Source of the DNA: Sphingobium sp.
GTDB lineage: Bacteria; Pseudomonadota; Alphaproteobacteria; Sphingomonadales; Sphingomonadaceae
NCBI GenBank assembly: GCA_035196065.1
Contig: CP136575.1
Coordinates: 1,962,769-2,026,768 of the forward strand
DNA: 64,000 bases
Direction of reading: 5' to 3'
Part shown: in pieces, positions 26,828 through 37,353 of the stretch
Numbering within the stretch: position 1 is the first letter of the stretch
Layout: every line of letters begins with the position of its first letter
Notes under the pieces: generated by a model
What the model was told of the DNA's origin: nothing
The model's input: the letters and a program-made list of their open reading frames with translations, nothing else
The model's database searches: none
Program-made: the position numbers and the translations under genes

Positions 26828-27787
26828 TTGATCCATTCCGAAGACAGGAATTGGCTGGCCGCGGGGCTAAGCGGTGCTGCGGCGATTCGGCTGCAGGCTG
26901 GCGATGTCGGCTGCGCACTGTTTCCGCAAAGCGGCACTGCACCCAATGAGGCGCTACTCGCGACCGTCAGGTTGACGCTCTACAGGTTGGTGGCGGGTGT
27001 GGAAACGCAGCTTATCGATGCTTCGGCGGCCGAGTATCTGCCCGCGAGTTGGGAGCCTTTGTGCACGGCAGGGTTGCTGCGCGACAATGGACTGATCGAT
27101 TTTTGCCTCGCGCGGCATGCAGAGCGCCAGATCCGCCTGCGATTGGGCGAGGTGGCTTGGGGTTTTGAACGGCAACTGGCGGCAACCTTGCTACACGATG
27201 CCGACCCGATACTTTCGGAAGCCGCGGCGAATGTGTTGCGCGGCGAAAATCTGGAGTTGCAGGAAAGCCCGGAGGCGCTGACTTCACAATTACCAATCGA
27301 TCTTGCCCACGCGCTTGCATGGAAAGTCGTAGCAGGTCTCCAATTTACAGATAGTCCGGTTTCGGCAACGCGCGGCGAACTTGTTAAATCCTGTCAGAAA
27401 TTCCTGGCGGGCCATAATGAAGGCGCAACATTGCAGAATGCTGCTGCAAAACTTGTCTTTTTCCTGCCCGAAACACGCTTGCCCGATCTGCTTGATCCGT
27501 GCCGCTCTGGGCTTGCCATATTTGTAGCATCACTTTCCCGCACGACAGGCCTGCCGCAAGATCGGCTCTACCGCCTGTTGGATCATGATCATCCGGCAGC
27601 TGCAATGCTGGCATTGCGGGCATCCGGCCTGTCTGCCGATGCAGCGATTCATGCTCTTCAAGCACTTCGACACGGCCGCTTTGGCGATGATCGCTATGCC
27701 GTCAGCTATGATGAGCTTGCCGGAATAGCGCAGGCTGATGCGTCGGCTGCACTTTCCCAATTCATGTCTGGCGGATCGGATATCTGA
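26828..27787 (+). CDS. DUF2336-like protein
   Basis: A 319-residue protein, rich in Ala and Leu and likely a helical repeat fold (ILSEAAANVLRGENLELQE, FVASLSRTTGLPQDRLYRLL, AMLALRASGLSADAAI). The pattern fits DUF2336, a family of alphaproteobacterial proteins without known activity. The start at 26828 is probably a TTG within the AT-rich gap (gap of 49 bases after the previous gene). Its stop overlaps the ATG of the kinase-like gene by one base (TGATG), so the two are translationally coupled and may act together. Confidence 0.55.
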   Translation: MIHSEDRNWLAAGLSGAAAIRLQAGDVGCALFPQSGTAPNEALLATVRLTLYRLVAGVETQLIDASAAEYLPASWEPLCTAGLLRDNGLIDFCLARHAERQIRLRLGEVAWGFERQLAATLLHDADPILSEAAANVLRGENLELQESPEALTSQLPIDLAHALAWKVVAGLQFTDSPVSATRGELVKSCQKFLAGHNEGATLQNAAAKLVFFLPETRLPDLLDPCRSGLAIFVASLSRTTGLPQDRLYRLLDHDHPAAAMLALRASGLSADAAIHALQALRHGRFGDDRYAVSYDELAGIAQADASAALSQFMSGGSDI

Positions 27788-29127
27788 TGCGTCGGCCAGG
27801 CTTTCTCGCTTTCAGTATTGAGGCGCAAGTAGACGCCCACGGCAAGTTGTTGTCGGCTGATCCGCACCTTGCAAGGTTGCATCTGGCCAATGGCGGCATT
27901 GAGGGCGGCAAGCTTGCCATTCCGGGGCTCTTCAATCTTACTCAGCTCAGCTGGCGAACCGGGTCAACGCTGGAACGGCCGGTGCGTGCCGCAGACGGCG
28001 AACGTGACTTGATGCTTTGGACCAAAGCTGTTCGGAAAGACGACATCGTCCTGCTTTCGATTTCAGGCTGGCAGGAACAGGCCCCGTCTGCTGCCGTCCC
28101 ATCTATGTCACATCAGGCGCACATTCGCGAACCAGCCGAGAGGCAGCGCGCCGACATGGCGCTAGATCAAAAGGGATATGTTCTTCAGGCGGCACCTTGG
28201 CTGACCAGGCAGTTCGGCGTCGCGATGGTTGCGCGCGAACTAGCGGATAGTTTCGAACGCGTTGATGGCGAGGCCAAACCGATCTGGGAAGCGGTGGCAG
28301 ATCCGGTCCGCATTCGCTCTCGCCATACAGGCGAGGTCTATGATGTTTCGGCTTCACCGATCGAGACGGCTGATGGACGTGTGACAGGCTATGGGCTTAC
28401 TTTTGCCGACATTCCCCATCAGGCCGAAGGTCAGGACTCGCCCGCTGCGCCAAAGCAGATCGGGTTTGGACGACATTTCGCAAACGCCGTGCGCCAGCCA
28501 CTCAGCCGGATCATCGCGAACGCCGAAACCATCCGTTCGGTATCTGACGGACGGCTTCAGGAGAATTACCTCGCTTATGCGCAGGATATTTCGGCTGCAG
28601 CAACGCACCTAAACGAGTTGATTGGCGATCTGGAAGATCTGGACGCCATCGATCGCGAGGATTTTCGCGTCGCATCCGAACGGGTTGAATTGGGCGATAT
28701 TGCCCGGCGTGTGGCAGGACTGCTGGCACTAAAGGCGGCGGATCATCATATCCACCTCGTCCTGCCTGATCCGGTTGCAAAGGTTGAAACAGTTGGCGAG
28801 TTTCGCCGAGTTTTACAGATTGTGCTAAATCTTGTCGGCAACGCAATCCGTTACGCGCCGGGAGGAAGCAGCGTTCATATCCGTTTGAGTAATCAGCCGC
28901 CGTCCATATCGGTTTGTGACGAGGGCAGGGGCGTTCCCATGGACGACCGGGAGCGGATTTTCGGGAAGTTCGAGCGTCTCGGCCGCAGCGGCGATGGCGG
29001 AAGCGGGCTTGGCCTTTATATTTCGCGGCGGCTTGCGCGCGCGATGAAAGGCGATATCGAGATCGCCGAGGCTCCGGAAGGCGGAGCGATGTTTACGCTC
29101 CACCTTCCGGCTTATTCGGCAAATTAG
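27787..29127 (+). CDS. Histidine-kinase-like protein with Asn in place of the H-box His
   Basis: A 446-residue soluble protein: a PAS-like N-terminal part (to about 80), a second PAS-like domain (about 120-210, ending in [16 protein letters not shown]), a dimerisation helix pair (about 225-290) and a C-terminal GHKL ATPase domain with N-box [12 protein letters not shown]1 DEGRGVP, F-box IFGKFERLG and G2 [11 protein letters not shown]. All ATP-site motifs look intact. The H-box, normally SHELRTPL, reads ANAVRQPL, so the autophosphorylated residue is Asn233 (AAC, one base from CAC). It should bind ATP but not autophosphorylate by the usual route. There is no membrane segment. It ends convergently with gltA, sharing 4 bases. 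Confidence 0.7.
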   Translation: MRRPGFLAFSIEAQVDAHGKLLSADPHLARLHLANGGIEGGKLAIPGLFNLTQLSWRTGSTLERPVRAADGERDLMLWTKAVRKDDIVLLSISGWQEQAPSAAVPSMSHQAHIREPAERQRADMALDQKGYVLQAAPWLTRQFGVAMVARELADSFERVDGEAKPIWEAVADPVRIRSRHTGEVYDVSASPIETADGRVTGYGLTFADIPHQAEGQDSPAAPKQIGFGRHFANAVRQPLSRIIANAETIRSVSDGRLQENYLAYAQDISAAATHLNELIGDLEDLDAIDREDFRVASERVELGDIARRVAGLLALKAADHHIHLVLPDPVAKVETVGEFRRVLQIVLNLVGNAIRYAPGGSSVHIRLSNQPPSISVCDEGRGVPMDDRERIFGKFERLGRSGDGGSGLGLYISRRLARAMKGDIEIAEAPEGGAMFTLHLPAYSAN

Positions 29128-30410
29128 CGGCTTTCGACCGGGATATAGCTGCGCGGGGCAGGGCCGGTATAAAGCTGGCGTGGACGGCCGATCTTCTGAC
29201 CGGGGTCCGAAATCATTTCATTCCACTGGGCCACCCAGCCGACGGTGCGGGCGAGGGCGAACAGAACGGTGAACATCGTGGTCGGGAAGCCGATCGCCGA
29301 CAGGATGATTCCCGAATAGAAGTCGACATTCGGGAACAGCTTTTTCTCGATGAAGTAGGGATCGTTGAGAGCCATTTCCTCAAGCTGGAGCGCCACGTCG
29401 AAGATCGGATCACTGACCTTAAGGGCAGTCAGCACTTCGCGGACGGTTTTCTGCATCACAGTCGCGCGGGGATCATAGTTTTTGTAAACACGGTGGCCAA
29501 AGCCCATCAGGCGGAACGGATCATTCTTGTCCTTGGCGCGCTCGATATAATGCGGAATCTTGTCAGGTGTGCCGATTTCACGAAGCATATTCAGGGCCGC
29601 TTCGTTTGCACCACCATGGGCCGGGCCCCAAAGGCAGGCGATGCCGGCAGCGATGCAGGCAAAGGGATTCGCACCCGACGAGCCGGCAAGACGCACGGTC
29701 GAGGTTGAAGCGTTCTGCTCATGGTCTGCATGGAGGATGAAAATGCGGTCTAGCGCCTGTTCGACCGCCGGATGCACTTCGTAGGGCTCCGCTGGAACGC
29801 CGAACGTCATGCGCAGGAAGTTGCCGGTGTAGGACAGGCTGTTGTCAGGATACATGAACGGCTGACCAACCGAATATTTATAGGCCATGGCGGCGATGGT
29901 CGGCATCTTTGCGATCAAACGGTGGCTGGCGATCTTGCGCTGCACCGGATCGGCAATGTCGGTGGAGTCATGATAAAATGCTGAGAGCGCGCCGACTACG
30001 CCGCACATGATAGCCATCGGGTGCGCATCACGGCGGAACCCGCGATAAAATGTCGCCAGTTGTTCGTGCAACATCGTATGGCGCGAAATAGTATGGCTGA
30101 ATTCGTCCAGCTCCGATTTCGAAGGCAGTTCGCCGTTCAGAAGAAGATAAGAAACTTCCATGAAGTTCGACTCTTCGGACAGCTCCTCAATCGAATAGCC
30201 GCGGTGAAGCAGCACGCCTTCGTCGCCATCGATATAGGTCAATTGGCTTTCGCAGCTTGCAGTCGAAGTGAAGCCCGGGTCGAAGGTGAAGCAATCGGAT
30301 TGTGCATACAGCTTGCGGATATCGAGCACATCCGGCCCGACAGTACCCGAAATAACCGGCAGATCGATATTGGTGTTACCGATGCTGAGAGTTGCAGCCT
30401 TTTCAGTCAT
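29124..30410 (-). CDS. gltA: Citrate synthase
   Basis: A 428-residue hexameric-type citrate synthase, entry enzyme of the TCA cycle. Recognisable are [24 protein letters not shown] near the N-terminus, [15 protein letters not shown] and the catalytic His in [13 protein letters not shown] (about residue 310), and the terminal [20 protein letters not shown] choose the second ATG at 30410, which has GGA seven bases upstream; an ATG two codons earlier (30416) is possible. The gene is leftward and its stop overlaps that of the kinase-like gene. Confidence 0.96.
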   Translation of the reverse strand: MTEKAATLSIGNTNIDLPVISGTVGPDVLDIRKLYAQSDCFTFDPGFTSTASCESQLTYIDGDEGVLLHRGYSIEELSEESNFMEVSYLLLNGELPSKSELDEFSHTISRHTMLHEQLATFYRGFRRDAHPMAIMCGVVGALSAFYHDSTDIADPVQRKIASHRLIAKMPTIAAMAYKYSVGQPFMYPDNSLSYTGNFLRMTFGVPAEPYEVHPAVEQALDRIFILHADHEQNASTSTVRLAGSSGANPFACIAAGIACLWGPAHGGANEAALNMLREIGTPDKIPHYIERAKDKNDPFRLMGFGHRVYKNYDPRATVMQKTVREVLTALKVSDPIFDVALQLEEMALNDPYFIEKKLFPNVDFYSGIILSAIGFPTTMFTVLFALARTVGWVAQWNEMISDPGQKIGRPRQLYTGPAPRSYIPVESR

Positions 30411-30680
30411 TATCATTCCATTCGCGAACCCGGCCGGGGAAAGCCGATAACCAAATCTGGCCAGTGGTGCAGTGCGATTCTATTTGCTTTTCATCGACTT
30501 GCATTCGCCACAGGCGGTGGGAGACGAAGACCGCATCATGCCCGGTTGATACCTGTCAAAAAGCGGTTGTCGGCGCTTCCATTGCGCAGTTTTGTGCGGC
30601 GCGTCAAGGGCGTCTGAAAGCGCTTGTTTATCGTTGAAAGACAAGGATAATGGGCGGGGTGGTGGCGTTTCGGTTTCCGG

Positions 30681-32918
30681 ATGGATCGCGCCATGCCCAG
30701 CATCAATGAGACGGTTGAATTGGAGGCAGTGGGCATAAAGCCCTCGTCCTTCGGTCAACCGTTTCCAGCGGTGGATGATTGGCTCGATAGCGAGCGAGAG
30801 CAATTGCCGCTTTTCATTCCGGTGGCACTCGGCCTTGGCATGGCGCTTTGGCAGGTTCAGGGCGCAGCCGCCGCGCTCCCCCTGTTTCTGGTATGCGCAG
30901 GTTGCCTGTTTTTTGCAGCGTCAGCCGGCCACGAAACCCGCTTCGGATACTGCCTCGCCGTAGCTGCACTGCTGGTCGGCCTCGGCTTTGCGATAATCTC
31001 AGGAAAAGCGCACATGGTTGGTGCAACGCCGCTACAAAAACCATGGGTCGGCACCGTCATCGGAAAGGTCGAAAATGTTGAGGAAGTCTCGGCACGGGAG
31101 ATGGTTCGTTTCCGGTTGCGCTTGAGTGAACATGGCGATTTGCCGGAGGTGGTGCGCGTCAATGTTCAAGAGGATGCGATAGGTTCAGATTTTGCGCCTG
31201 GAACGATCATCAAAGTGAAAGTCCGTTTGATGCCGCCGCCTGGCCCGCAACTGCCCGGCAGTTATGATTTTGCACGCACCGCCTGGTTTGCGCAGATCGG
31301 AGCGACCGGACGGGCTATCGGACCAATCACGCTTGTTGCCTTGCCCGAACGGGTTAGCAATTTCTGGAATGTTGCACGCAATGCCACGGCGGCGCGGATT
31401 GAACGCTCGCTTGGCCCCGAATCGGGTCCGGTCGGAGCGGCGCTGCTTGTCGGTGCCCGCGGGAGCATCAGCGAAGCCGACGCTGAGGCCTTGCGCAATT
31501 CTGGAATGGCGCACCTGCTATCAGTAAGCGGACTGCATGTAACGGCGGTTGTGGGCGCTGTCTTCATTCTGCTGTCCGGGCTGCTGGCGCTTTGGCCATG
31601 GCTCGCGTTGCGGTTGCCGGTGCCATTATTGGCCGCTGGTGGATCAGCATTGGTGGCAGTGCTTTACACGCTTTTGACCGGTGCGGAGGTTCCTACTGTG
31701 CGGGCCTGCATCGCCGCACTGCTAATCCTTATTGCCATGGCGCTTGGCAGAGAGGCGTTATCGATGCGCCTGCTCGCTGCGGGCGCAACCTTTGTTCTGC
31801 TCTTTTGGCCTGAATCGCTCGCTGGGCCGAGTTTCCAGCTGAGTTTCGCTGCGGTCGGCACGATCATCATGCTTCACAACAGCGGTTTTGCGCAGCGGTT
31901 TTTGGCCGGACGGGACGAAGCGATGCTGTTAAAACTTGGGCGCGGGCTTGTGGCGCTTTTGCTCACTGGATTGGCAATAGAGGCAGTGCTCGCCCCGATC
32001 GCGCTGTTCCATTTTCATAAGAGCGGTCTTTATGGGGCACTTGCGAACATCATTGCGATACCTGCGACGACATTTGTCGTGATGCCGGCAGAACTGCTGG
32101 GGCTGTTGCTCGATGCGATCGTGCCGGGGGCGGGTTCCCCATTCTGGTGGGTTGCATCGCAGGGAATCCAATTGATTCTGTGGATCGCCCATAGCGTCAG
32201 CGCTGCGCCAGGCGCGGTTGCGCTGCTGCCTGAAATGCCGCTTTGGTCCTTTGGTGTTGCCGCGATCTGTTTGCTGGTAATGGCGCTGCTCAAGACCCGG
32301 TGGCGTTGGGTGATGCTGATACCATGCAGCGTGGCGATTGTGGCGATGGTTTCGGCGCCGCGACCCGATCTGTTGCTCACCGGAGATGGCCAACATTTGG
32401 CAGTAAAAACCGACAAAGGCCAATTGGCGCTGCTGCGTGCGGGGGCAGGGGACTATGCGCGCTCAATTTTGGGTGAGACCGCGGCGATCGCAGGCGACGC
32501 TGTTCCACTTGATGACATGCCGGGTGCGCGCTGCAATGGCGACGGTTGCAGCTTCGTCCTAGAACGCGGGGGACGAAGCTGGCGCATCATCGCCATCCGA
32601 TCTCGCTATATGCTGCCGGCAATGGAACTGGCGGCGGCGTGTCGGCGCGCAGATATTGTCATTAGCAGCCGGCGTTTGCCGTGGAGTTGCAAACCGCTTT
32701 GGCTGAAGGCTGATCGTGCAATGCTCGAACAAACGGGTGGTCTCGCCTTTTATCTTTCCCAAGGTCGAGTCACCACCGTCGCATCCGAAAATGCACACCA
32801 CCCATGGTCGGCTTATGCGCCAGTCCGTATCGCGGAACGGGAAGCGGCGCGCAAAAAAGAAAGGGCGGCGAGAAATATCCCGCCGCCCAAAAGCTCACTC
32901 GAGATTATTGATCAGTGA
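30681..32918 (+). CDS. comEC: ComEC/Rec2 family DNA-uptake channel protein
   Basis: A 745-residue membrane protein. An N-terminal DUF4131-type OB-like region (about 100-240) is followed by the competence domain, starting with [32 protein letters not shown] (quoted in two parts: [13 protein letters not shown] and [10 protein letters not shown]) and about eight to ten helices. The C-terminal part, which in many ComEC proteins is a metallo-beta-lactamase-like domain, is reduced here and shows no HxHxDH, so it is probably a non-catalytic remnant. The gene converges on lexA and overlaps it by 7 bases; its 3' end contains the terminator of lexA. Whether the strain is transformable cannot be said. 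Confidence 0.9.
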   Translation: MDRAMPSINETVELEAVGIKPSSFGQPFPAVDDWLDSEREQLPLFIPVALGLGMALWQVQGAAAALPLFLVCAGCLFFAASAGHETRFGYCLAVAALLVGLGFAIISGKAHMVGATPLQKPWVGTVIGKVENVEEVSAREMVRFRLRLSEHGDLPEVVRVNVQEDAIGSDFAPGTIIKVKVRLMPPPGPQLPGSYDFARTAWFAQIGATGRAIGPITLVALPERVSNFWNVARNATAARIERSLGPESGPVGAALLVGARGSISEADAEALRNSGMAHLLSVSGLHVTAVVGAVFILLSGLLALWPWLALRLPVPLLAAGGSALVAVLYTLLTGAEVPTVRACIAALLILIAMALGREALSMRLLAAGATFVLLFWPESLAGPSFQLSFAAVGTIIMLHNSGFAQRFLAGRDEAMLLKLGRGLVALLLTGLAIEAVLAPIALFHFHKSGLYGALANIIAIPATTFVVMPAELLGLLLDAIVPGAGSPFWWVASQGIQLILWIAHSVSAAPGAVALLPEMPLWSFGVAAICLLVMALLKTRWRWVMLIPCSVAIVAMVSAPRPDLLLTGDGQHLAVKTDKGQLALLRAGAGDYARSILGETAAIAGDAVPLDDMPGARCNGDGCSFVLERGGRSWRIIAIRSRYMLPAMELAAACRRADIVISSRRLPWSCKPLWLKADRAMLEQTGGLAFYLSQGRVTTVASENAHHPWSAYAPVRIAEREAARKKERAARNIPPPKSSLEIIDQ
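32852..32888 (-). terminator. Rho-independent terminator of lexA inside the end of comEC
   Basis: Reading leftward, GGGCGGCG (32888-32881), a ten-base loop, CGCCGCCC (32870-32863) is followed by TTTCTTTTTT (32862 to about 32853). The 8-bp GC stem with a T-run is a convincing terminator about 24 bases after the lexA stop. It lies completely within the coding sequence of comEC on the other strand. Confidence 0.8.
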
Positions 32919-33622
32919 TAGCGGCGCAGCAGGCCGGCGAGACGTCCCTGAACCTCAACTTCATGCGGATCATAATATTGCGGATCATAGCTGCTATTTG
33001 CAGGATCAAGACGGATTTTCTGACCTTCGCGGCGCAGATATTTGAGCGTTGCTTCTTCGCCGCGGACAAGGGCGACTACGATTTCACCATCACGCGCAGT
33101 CTGGGTTTTGCGGATGAGCGCATAGTCGCCGTCGAGAATGCCAGCCTCGACCATGGAATCACCGGATACCTCAAGAGCATAATGCTCTCCGCTGCCGAGC
33201 AATGCCATCGGAACTGAGAGCGAATTCTGACCTTCCAACGCTTCAATCGGAACGCCGGCAGCAATTTTGCCATGCAGGGGAATTTCAATGACGTCGTTGG
33301 CGGCAACCGGAATGTGGCGCGCAGGTTGTGAATTGGCACGACGGTCTGCCAGACTGACAATCTTGCTGTTGACCGCCTCATCCTTGGGAAGAGGTCTGCT
33401 GCTTCCGCCTTCGGGCATTTTCACCACTTCAAGTGCGCGGGCGCGATTGGGAAGGCGGCGCAGAAAACCGCGTTCTTCAAGTGCGCCGATCAAACGGTGG
33501 ACACCGGATTTGCTCTTGAGATCGAGCGCCTCTTTCATCTCTTCGAATGAAGGCGAAACGCCTGACGCCTCTAGCCTTTCGTGGATGAATGTAAGGAGGG
33601 CATGCTGTTTCGAGGTCAACAT
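32912..33622 (-). CDS. lexA: SOS repressor LexA
   Basis: A 236-residue LexA. The winged-helix N-terminus reads [21 protein letters not shown] and the specificity helix region [15 protein letters not shown] is the alphaproteobacterial form that binds GTTC-N7-GTTC. The cleavage bond Ala-Gly is in [11 protein letters not shown], the catalytic Ser in [11 protein letters not shown] and the Lys in [12 protein letters not shown] choose the second of two tandem ATGs (33622) because AGGA lies 7 bases upstream; the first (33625) would add a Met. An SOS operator (33642-33656) and a promoter lie directly upstream, so it is autoregulated. Confidence 0.97.
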   Translation of the reverse strand: MLTSKQHALLTFIHERLEASGVSPSFEEMKEALDLKSKSGVHRLIGALEERGFLRRLPNRARALEVVKMPEGGSSRPLPKDEAVNSKIVSLADRRANSQPARHIPVAANDVIEIPLHGKIAAGVPIEALEGQNSLSVPMALLGSGEHYALEVSGDSMVEAGILDGDYALIRKTQTARDGEIVVALVRGEEATLKYLRREGQKIRLDPANSSYDPQYYDPHEVEVQGRLAGLLRRYH

Positions 33623-33641
33623 CATTTGTTCCTGCGCTGTT

Positions 33642-33656
33642 GAACAGATGTGGAAC
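33642..33656. promoter_or_regulatory. SOS operator of lexA
   Basis: On the minus strand this reads GTTC-CACATCT-GTTC, a perfect alphaproteobacterial LexA site, 19 bases upstream of the nearest lexA ATG (33625). It abuts the -10 hexamer of the lexA promoter and would cover the transcription start. Confidence 0.9.
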
Positions 33657-33685
33657 GATTAGGAAACAAAAGGGGTGGCTGTCAA
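33656..33685 (-). promoter_or_regulatory. lexA promoter
   Basis: Leftward TTGACA (33685-33680) is an ideal -35 hexamer, followed by an 18-base spacer and TAATCG (33661-33656) as -10. The SOS operator begins directly downstream. Confidence 0.65.
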
Positions 33686-33709
33686 GCCTTTCATCCAGAA
33701 GAACCAGAG

Positions 33710-34888
33710 CTATATTATCGGGTAATAGCCGACCTTCTGACCCGCTTGCACGGCGGGCGCAGAAATATCTCTTATTATCAGTGCATTAGATAAAGATAGC
33801 GCGGCCAGCATGGCGCTGTCATTTGCACCGACAGGCAGCAACTGCCCATCGACCAGACAGGCGCGCAAATGGTCCGTTCGCGGCCCGTTTGCGGGCAAAT
33901 CCACACCCACAGGCGCGCTGAGTCGGAGTGGAAGCGGTGCAGCGCTGCCAGCCAGATGACGCACCAATGGCAGCAGCAGCAGGAATGCGGTGACAAAGGC
34001 TGATACCGGATTGCCCGGCAGGCCCAGCATGATGGCATCGCTCAACCGACCTGCAATGACCGGCTTTCCCGGACGCATCGCAATTTTCCAGAAATCGATA
34101 TTGCCGCCTGCAGCCTTGAGAGCGGGAACGATCAGATCATAATCGCCCACCGACGCCCCGCCGGTGGTGACAATGATGTCATGGCCGGCAAGCACGGCAA
34201 AATGCCGGGTGAGCACCGCAAGATCATCGGGCACGGACGAAAATTCGGTGATATCAACCGGAAGGTCACGCAACATCGCGGCCAGCATGACGCCATTGGA
34301 AGAGGGTATCTGGTCATCGGCGCAGGGCAAGCCGGGCGCGATCAGTTCATCGCCTGTTGAAAGCAGCGCAATCTTCAGTCGCCGCCTAACCAGCAATTCC
34401 CCATGCCCCGCCATAGCCGCCAGCGCTAGGTGGCGGGCGTGCAACTCCGCCCCGCCAGGCACCAGGACCGCACCTTTTTGAAAATCACCGCCGGCGTGGC
34501 GCACATTATGCCCCGCCTTTTTGGAGGGTTCGCCAGTCAGCAGCACTTTATCGCCGTCGCGCGTGACATTTTCCTGAATGATAACTGTGTCGCAGTCATC
34601 GGGCATCACCGCGCCTGTGAAGATGCGCACAGCATCGCCTTGCCCGATCAAACCGGTAAAGCGCCGACCGGCGGCACTTTCACCGATCACCCGCCATGGG
34701 CCGTCGCCATCGGCAAAGCGTACTGCATAACCATCCATTGCCGAAAGATCGCAGGCTGGCTGGGTACGCAGCGCCAGCACATCCTCCGCCGCCCACCGCC
34801 CCGCGGCCTCTGCAAGGGGAACGCGCTCGGTTTCGACCGGGTCTTTCAGCGCAAAAATCCGCGCCTGCGCCTCTTCCAGCGCAATCAT
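33710..34888 (-). CDS. moeA: Molybdopterin molybdotransferase MoeA
   Basis: A 392-residue MoeA, which inserts molybdate into adenylylated molybdopterin. It shows [18 protein letters not shown] at the start, [12 protein letters not shown] in the substrate region, and [36 protein letters not shown] and ALPGNPVS-like [12 protein letters not shown] in the central MoaB/MogA-like domain. It overlaps moaC by 4 bases and is the last gene of the leftward ppiD-trp-moa run; lexA follows behind its own promoter. Confidence 0.94.
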   Translation of the reverse strand: MIALEEAQARIFALKDPVETERVPLAEAAGRWAAEDVLALRTQPACDLSAMDGYAVRFADGDGPWRVIGESAAGRRFTGLIGQGDAVRIFTGAVMPDDCDTVIIQENVTRDGDKVLLTGEPSKKAGHNVRHAGGDFQKGAVLVPGGAELHARHLALAAMAGHGELLVRRRLKIALLSTGDELIAPGLPCADDQIPSSNGVMLAAMLRDLPVDITEFSSVPDDLAVLTRHFAVLAGHDIIVTTGGASVGDYDLIVPALKAAGGNIDFWKIAMRPGKPVIAGRLSDAIMLGLPGNPVSAFVTAFLLLLPLVRHLAGSAAPLPLRLSAPVGVDLPANGPRTDHLRACLVDGQLLPVGANDSAMLAALSLSNALIIRDISAPAVQAGQKVGYYPII

Positions 34889-35355
34889 TCCGCGCGCCAG
34901 TCGCCCGATTTGCCGCCGCTTTTCGAAAGCAACCGTACATCTGAAATCACCATGGCTTTGTCGATCGCCTTGGCCATGTCATAAATGGTGAGGAGCGCGA
35001 TCGAAGCTGCTGTCAGCGCCTCCATTTCCACTCCGGTCTGGCCGGTCAGCCGGGCAAGGGCGGTGACGCGGATGCCAGCTGCCTCAAATTCGAAATCGAC
35101 CGCAACTTTGGACAGTGCGAGCGGATGGCATAGCGGGATCAACTCGCTCGTCTTTTTAGCCGCCATGATGCCCGCGATTCGCGCTGTCGCCAGCACATCG
35201 CCTTTCTTCACCGCGCCGTCACGGATAGCCGCCAAAGCCTCTGCCGACATGGTGATGCGTCCTTCGGCAATCGCTTCGCGCATCGTGGCATTTTTGGCGG
35301 AGATATCGACCATCGCGGCATTGCCGGCATCATCAAGATGGGTCAATTTGGTCAT
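34885..35355 (-). CDS. moaC: Cyclic pyranopterin monophosphate synthase MoaC
   Basis: A 156-residue MoaC for the second step of molybdenum cofactor synthesis. Diagnostic parts are [20 protein letters not shown] near the N-terminus, [19 protein letters not shown] (catalytic Lys and His region) and [19 protein letters not shown] with the metal-binding acidic residues. It overlaps both trpC and moeA by four bases. A further Moco gene (moaB) lies at 56291. Confidence 0.96.
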   Translation of the reverse strand: MTKLTHLDDAGNAAMVDISAKNATMREAIAEGRITMSAEALAAIRDGAVKKGDVLATARIAGIMAAKKTSELIPLCHPLALSKVAVDFEFEAAGIRVTALARLTGQTGVEMEALTAASIALLTIYDMAKAIDKAMVISDVRLLSKSGGKSGDWRAE

Positions 35356-36131
35356 GCGCCGTTCAATAGCATATGGGTCGCATATTCAACATCATCTTGC
35401 CGCATCAGGCTTTCGCCGACAAGGAAGGTCCGCACCCCGCTTTGGGCCATGCGCATACAGTCGGCATGATTTGAAATGCCGCTCTCGCATACCAGCAGCA
35501 CATCGTCCGACACCATGCCTGCCAAGCGCTCCGTGGTAGCCAGATCGACCTCAAAGGTCTTGAGATTGCGGTTGTTCACCCCGATCAGACGCGATTGGAG
35601 CCGCGTTAGCGCGCGCTCCATCTCTGCCTCGTCATGCACCTCCACCAGCACGTCTAGGCCCTGATCGCGCGCTGCCGCCTCGATCTCCGACATTTCAGCA
35701 TCTTCCAGCGCAGCGACGATGATCAATATGGCATCGGCCCCCATCGCACGCGCTTCGGCGCATTGCCATGGATCGACCATGAAGTCTTTGCGGATCACGG
35801 GCAGGTCGCACGCCGCACGCGCCGCGATCAGATAATCCTCATGCCCTTGAAAATAGGGCGCATCGGTGAGCACTGAAAGACAAGCCGCCCCACCAGCCTG
35901 ATAAGCGCGGGCATGGGCGGGCGGATCAAAATCGGCACGGATAAGGCCCTTGCTGGGGGAGGCTTTCTTGATCTCCGCGATCAGGGCGAAGCCGCTGGCG
36001 GATTTTGCGCGCAAGGCGGCCTCAAAGTTGCGCACAGGCATGGGCACAGACCAATGCGCCAAGCCCTGCAGCTTCCGCTGGGCAACTTCAAGGCGCTTTG
36101 TCGCGCAGATTTCGCTTAGCTTATCGGTCAT
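35352..36131 (-). CDS. trpC: Indole-3-glycerol phosphate synthase
   Basis: A 259-residue single-domain TIM-barrel enzyme of tryptophan synthesis. [18 protein letters not shown] holds the catalytic Lys pair, followed by [26 protein letters not shown] and [15 protein letters not shown]. It is not fused to trpF. In the leftward operon it is separated from trpD by a GNAT gene and a YhhN-like gene, all with short overlaps. Confidence 0.96.
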   Translation of the reverse strand: MTDKLSEICATKRLEVAQRKLQGLAHWSVPMPVRNFEAALRAKSASGFALIAEIKKASPSKGLIRADFDPPAHARAYQAGGAACLSVLTDAPYFQGHEDYLIAARAACDLPVIRKDFMVDPWQCAEARAMGADAILIIVAALEDAEMSEIEAAARDQGLDVLVEVHDEAEMERALTRLQSRLIGVNNRNLKTFEVDLATTERLAGMVSDDVLLVCESGISNHADCMRMAQSGVRTFLVGESLMRQDDVEYATHMLLNGA

Positions 36132-36832
36132 TCAGTTTCGTCTGCCCATAGAATGATGCCGCGCACCACAAGTGCAAGGCCACTGAAAAAGCTAAGCCAT
36201 GTCAGCCAGTTCAATTCGAGTCCCTGCGGCATATTGATACTGACAACACCGGCAATGTCAGAAATGGTGAAGATTATCGCACCAACAACCAAGGGCCAGA
36301 ACGGGAATCTGCTCAGCATTGCAAGCCCCGCAACCACCAAAGAAAAAAGCGGAAATACCAGCTCAAGGGCAGACATATCCAATCCCTGTGTAGCATAAAA
36401 ATGTATCGCCATCCCGACCAATGGAATGGCCAAGGCCCCTAGAACCGTGGTGAGGGTGCGCTTTTCGACAGACTGGCACTTCAAATAGCCAATAGCCGCG
36501 ATGCAATGTGCAGTGGCGAAGATAAAGCCTGACACGAAAGCATATCCCATGGCCAATACTATGTCCGCAAGCCAAATGACCGCAAGGGAGAGCGTCAACA
36601 GCCGAACCGCCCGAGATTGCGCGACGACCCATGCGCTGATCACCAGTAGGCCAGTTGCGACTGCTTTCAATCCGATGATTATCGGCTTCGACCAGCTTGC
36701 AAATTCGTGCAATGCAACGCCAGATCGTCCTAGCGCTCCAGCCCAATAGATCAGGCCAAAGACGATGGCTGCAAACCAAAGATAAAGAGCGACGCGGTTG
36801 GCCTTACGCAATGGGATAGGGGTGCTGGTCAT
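36128..36832 (-). CDS. YhhN (lysoplasmalogenase-like) membrane protein
   Basis: A 234-residue protein with about seven or eight transmembrane helices. The spacing of [11 protein letters not shown] in the second helix, LADIVLAMG and [12 protein letters not shown] later fits the YhhN/TMEM86 family, whose animal members hydrolyse the vinyl-ether bond of lysoplasmalogens. Bacterial members have mostly untested substrates. It overlaps trpC and the acetyltransferase gene by four bases, so it is part of the trp operon although unrelated to tryptophan. Confidence 0.65.
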   Translation of the reverse strand: MTSTPIPLRKANRVALYLWFAAIVFGLIYWAGALGRSGVALHEFASWSKPIIIGLKAVATGLLVISAWVVAQSRAVRLLTLSLAVIWLADIVLAMGYAFVSGFIFATAHCIAAIGYLKCQSVEKRTLTTVLGALAIPLVGMAIHFYATQGLDMSALELVFPLFSLVVAGLAMLSRFPFWPLVVGAIIFTISDIAGVVSINMPQGLELNWLTWLSFFSGLALVVRGIILWADETE

Positions 36833-37353
36833 GCTTCGCCGTAGAATAGCGGATGAAAACTGACAATCGTCGCTGGCTCGGCTACGCCAAGCGGCAAAAT
36901 CTGGTAAAATTCGGGAGGCTCTCCCTCGGGGGCAATGTCAGGGAAGCCCAACCAACCGAAACGGCTGTAGTAGGTGGGGTTGCCAACCAAGACGCAGCCA
37001 GCGGCGCTTTTCTCGCGCATCCATGCTTTGGCGGCTTCGATCATTTTTGTGCCAATGCCCTGTTTCTGTGTCTCTGGGGCAACCGATATTGGCCCAAGTG
37101 CAAACCAGCCTGGCGACTCGTCCGCTGCAAAGGCAGGCGTCAAAGTAAGCTGGCCGACGATTTTGCCATCCAGCTCTGCCACCAATGAAAGCGCCAGGGC
37201 CCCTGCTTTCCGGAAACGTGCAGGCAACAGTTGCTCGTCACCCCCCGCATAGGACATTGTCGCAAATGCGCGCTTTGTAACGTCGTGAATTGCCTGAATA
37301 TCTTCCGGGCGCTCAGAGCGAATGAGGACGTCGGTCAAAACCGCACCCAGCAA
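36829..37353 (-). CDS. GNAT family N-acetyltransferase
   Basis: A 174-residue acetyltransferase. The acetyl-CoA motif A is KQGIGTKMIEAAKAWM (Q-x-x-G-x-G/A type) and the C-terminal FGWLGFPDIAPEGEPP is typical of the COG3153 subgroup. The ATG at 37353 overlaps trpD by 19 bases; a TTG at 37338 that gives a 4-base TTGA overlap with the trpD stop and protein start MTDVLIRSERPED is a good alternative. Acceptor substrate unknown. Confidence 0.82.
   Translation of the reverse strand: MLGAVLTDVLIRSERPEDIQAIHDVTKRAFATMSYAGGDEQLLPARFRKAGALALSLVAELDGKIVGQLTLTPAFAADESPGWFALGPISVAPETQKQGIGTKMIEAAKAWMREKSAAGCVLVGNPTYYSRFGWLGFPDIAPEGEPPEFYQILPLGVAEPATIVSFHPLFYGEA

Noticed and set aside
30417-30680. Possible small gene in the gltA-comEC gap (leftward frame 30480-30803)
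   Set aside because: Overlaps the start of comEC, lacks a ribosome site and shows no domain; the 264-base gap most likely holds two divergent promoters.
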